Shown: positions 63,841 to 64,000 of the stretch, in pieces
Position numbering within the stretch: position 1 is the stretch's first letter
Layout: each line of letters begins with the position of its first letter
From: Pelosinus propionicus DSM 13327
GTDB lineage: Bacteria; Bacillota; Negativicutes; DSM-13327
Assembly (NCBI RefSeq): GCF_900114615.1
Contig: NZ_FOTS01000005.1
Span: 99,468-163,467 of the forward strand
Direction: 5' to 3'
DNA length: 64,000 nt
Made by a program: the position numbers and the translations under genes
Notes under the pieces: generated by a model
Database searches by the model: none
What the model saw: only the letters and a program-made list of their open reading frames with translations
What the model was told of the DNA's origin: nothing

Positions 63841-64000
63841 TGACATTTGAAGAAGTTTGGCAGGAGAAAACTTTGCCAAATCATGGGTCGGTTAAGATCA
63901 AAACACTGGTTTGTTTTCTGTCCAATGCAGATCACCAAAACAAAGCCGCAGAAACGATTCAAGCCCTTGATCCGCAAACAAGAATACTCTTTATCTCTCA
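63837..64000 (+). CDS. Next PKS protein, 5' end only
   Basis: An open frame begins at ATG 63837 (or 63840) behind AAGGA and runs off the window. It overlaps the stop of the preceding PKS gene by 4 bases. The visible 54 residues (MMTFEEVWQEKTLP..., then LVCFLSNADHQNKAAETIQ) resemble the structural half of a ketoreductase that normally follows a DH domain. The second module is therefore split between two proteins, DH on one and KR on the other. Confidence 0.75.
   Translation, partial: MMTFEEVWQEKTLPNHGSVKIKTLVCFLSNADHQNKAAETIQALDPQTRILFIS

Noticed and set aside
63549..63977. Long minus-strand open frames across the PKS and transporter genes
   Set aside because: They mirror high-scoring coding sequence on the plus strand and show no ribosome-binding sites or recognisable domains.

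Overview
The window looks like a low-GC, spore-forming but two-membraned Firmicute, i.e. a Negativicute of the Pelosinus/Sporomusa type. It encodes sporulation-lineage proteins (WhiA, an alpha/beta SASP, a CwlD-type amidase) and also outer-envelope proteins: an RND pump ending in the periplasm and a beta-barrel porin with a C-terminal Phe. The genus is an inference. Many genes use TTG or GTG starts behind strong ribosome-binding sites. No rRNA, tRNA or CRISPR array was seen.

Layout. 0-1.7 kb: whiA and a polysaccharide deacetylase. 1.8-5.4 kb: ResB, CcsA, NrfH and NrfA, a module for ammonia-forming nitrite reduction together with its own cytochrome c assembly proteins. 5.5-9.4 kb: a secreted protein, a SASP, a germination-type amidase and a PIG-L deacetylase. 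9.4-11.3 kb: D-serine ammonia-lyase between a lone end and a decayed copy of a REP-associated transposon. 11.3-16.9 kb: a PucR regulator, an OPT peptide transporter, a frameshifted PqqD-like gene, a small membrane protein and an M29 aminopeptidase. 17.2-23.7 kb: a sigma-54 activator of the LevR class behind its own sigma-54 promoter, a galactitol-type PTS and two pentulose-phosphate epimerases. 23.8-31.5 kb: a LysR regulator diverging from a DcuC carrier, an M20 peptidase, a secreted esterase, a porin and a soluble chemoreceptor. 31.5-43 kb: an MGMT-like protein, Pta, the SCIFF peptide with its radical SAM maturase, hypF-C-D-E, rpoN, an MgtC-like protein and a UPF0597 protein.

43-64 kb is the start of a hybrid trans-AT polyketide cluster that runs off the right edge. 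In order: a structured leader with an intrinsic terminator, a LoaP-type NusG paralogue, an RND pump, an acyl-hydrolase-like AT, an AT-enoylreductase, a PP-loop ATPase, a formyltransferase-adenylation loading protein, and a large PKS with ACP-ACP-KS-DH-KR-ACP-ACP-KS-DH, followed by a further PKS protein. The adenylation pocket reads as a glycine code. The loading unit should therefore make N-formylglycyl-ACP, and the adjacent PP-loop enzyme is a candidate for closing it to an oxazole, as proposed for oxazolomycin and conglobatin. A strong terminator lies inside the biosynthetic run, which fits LoaP acting as a processive antiterminator. A 4-bp GATC duplication breaks the reading frame between the loading protein and the PKS.

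Other points of interest are a LevR-class activator whose N-terminus resembles the DNA-binding end of sigma-54 itself, a complete-looking uptake and epimerisation route for a ketopentose, and an rpoN gene without an obvious standard start codon.
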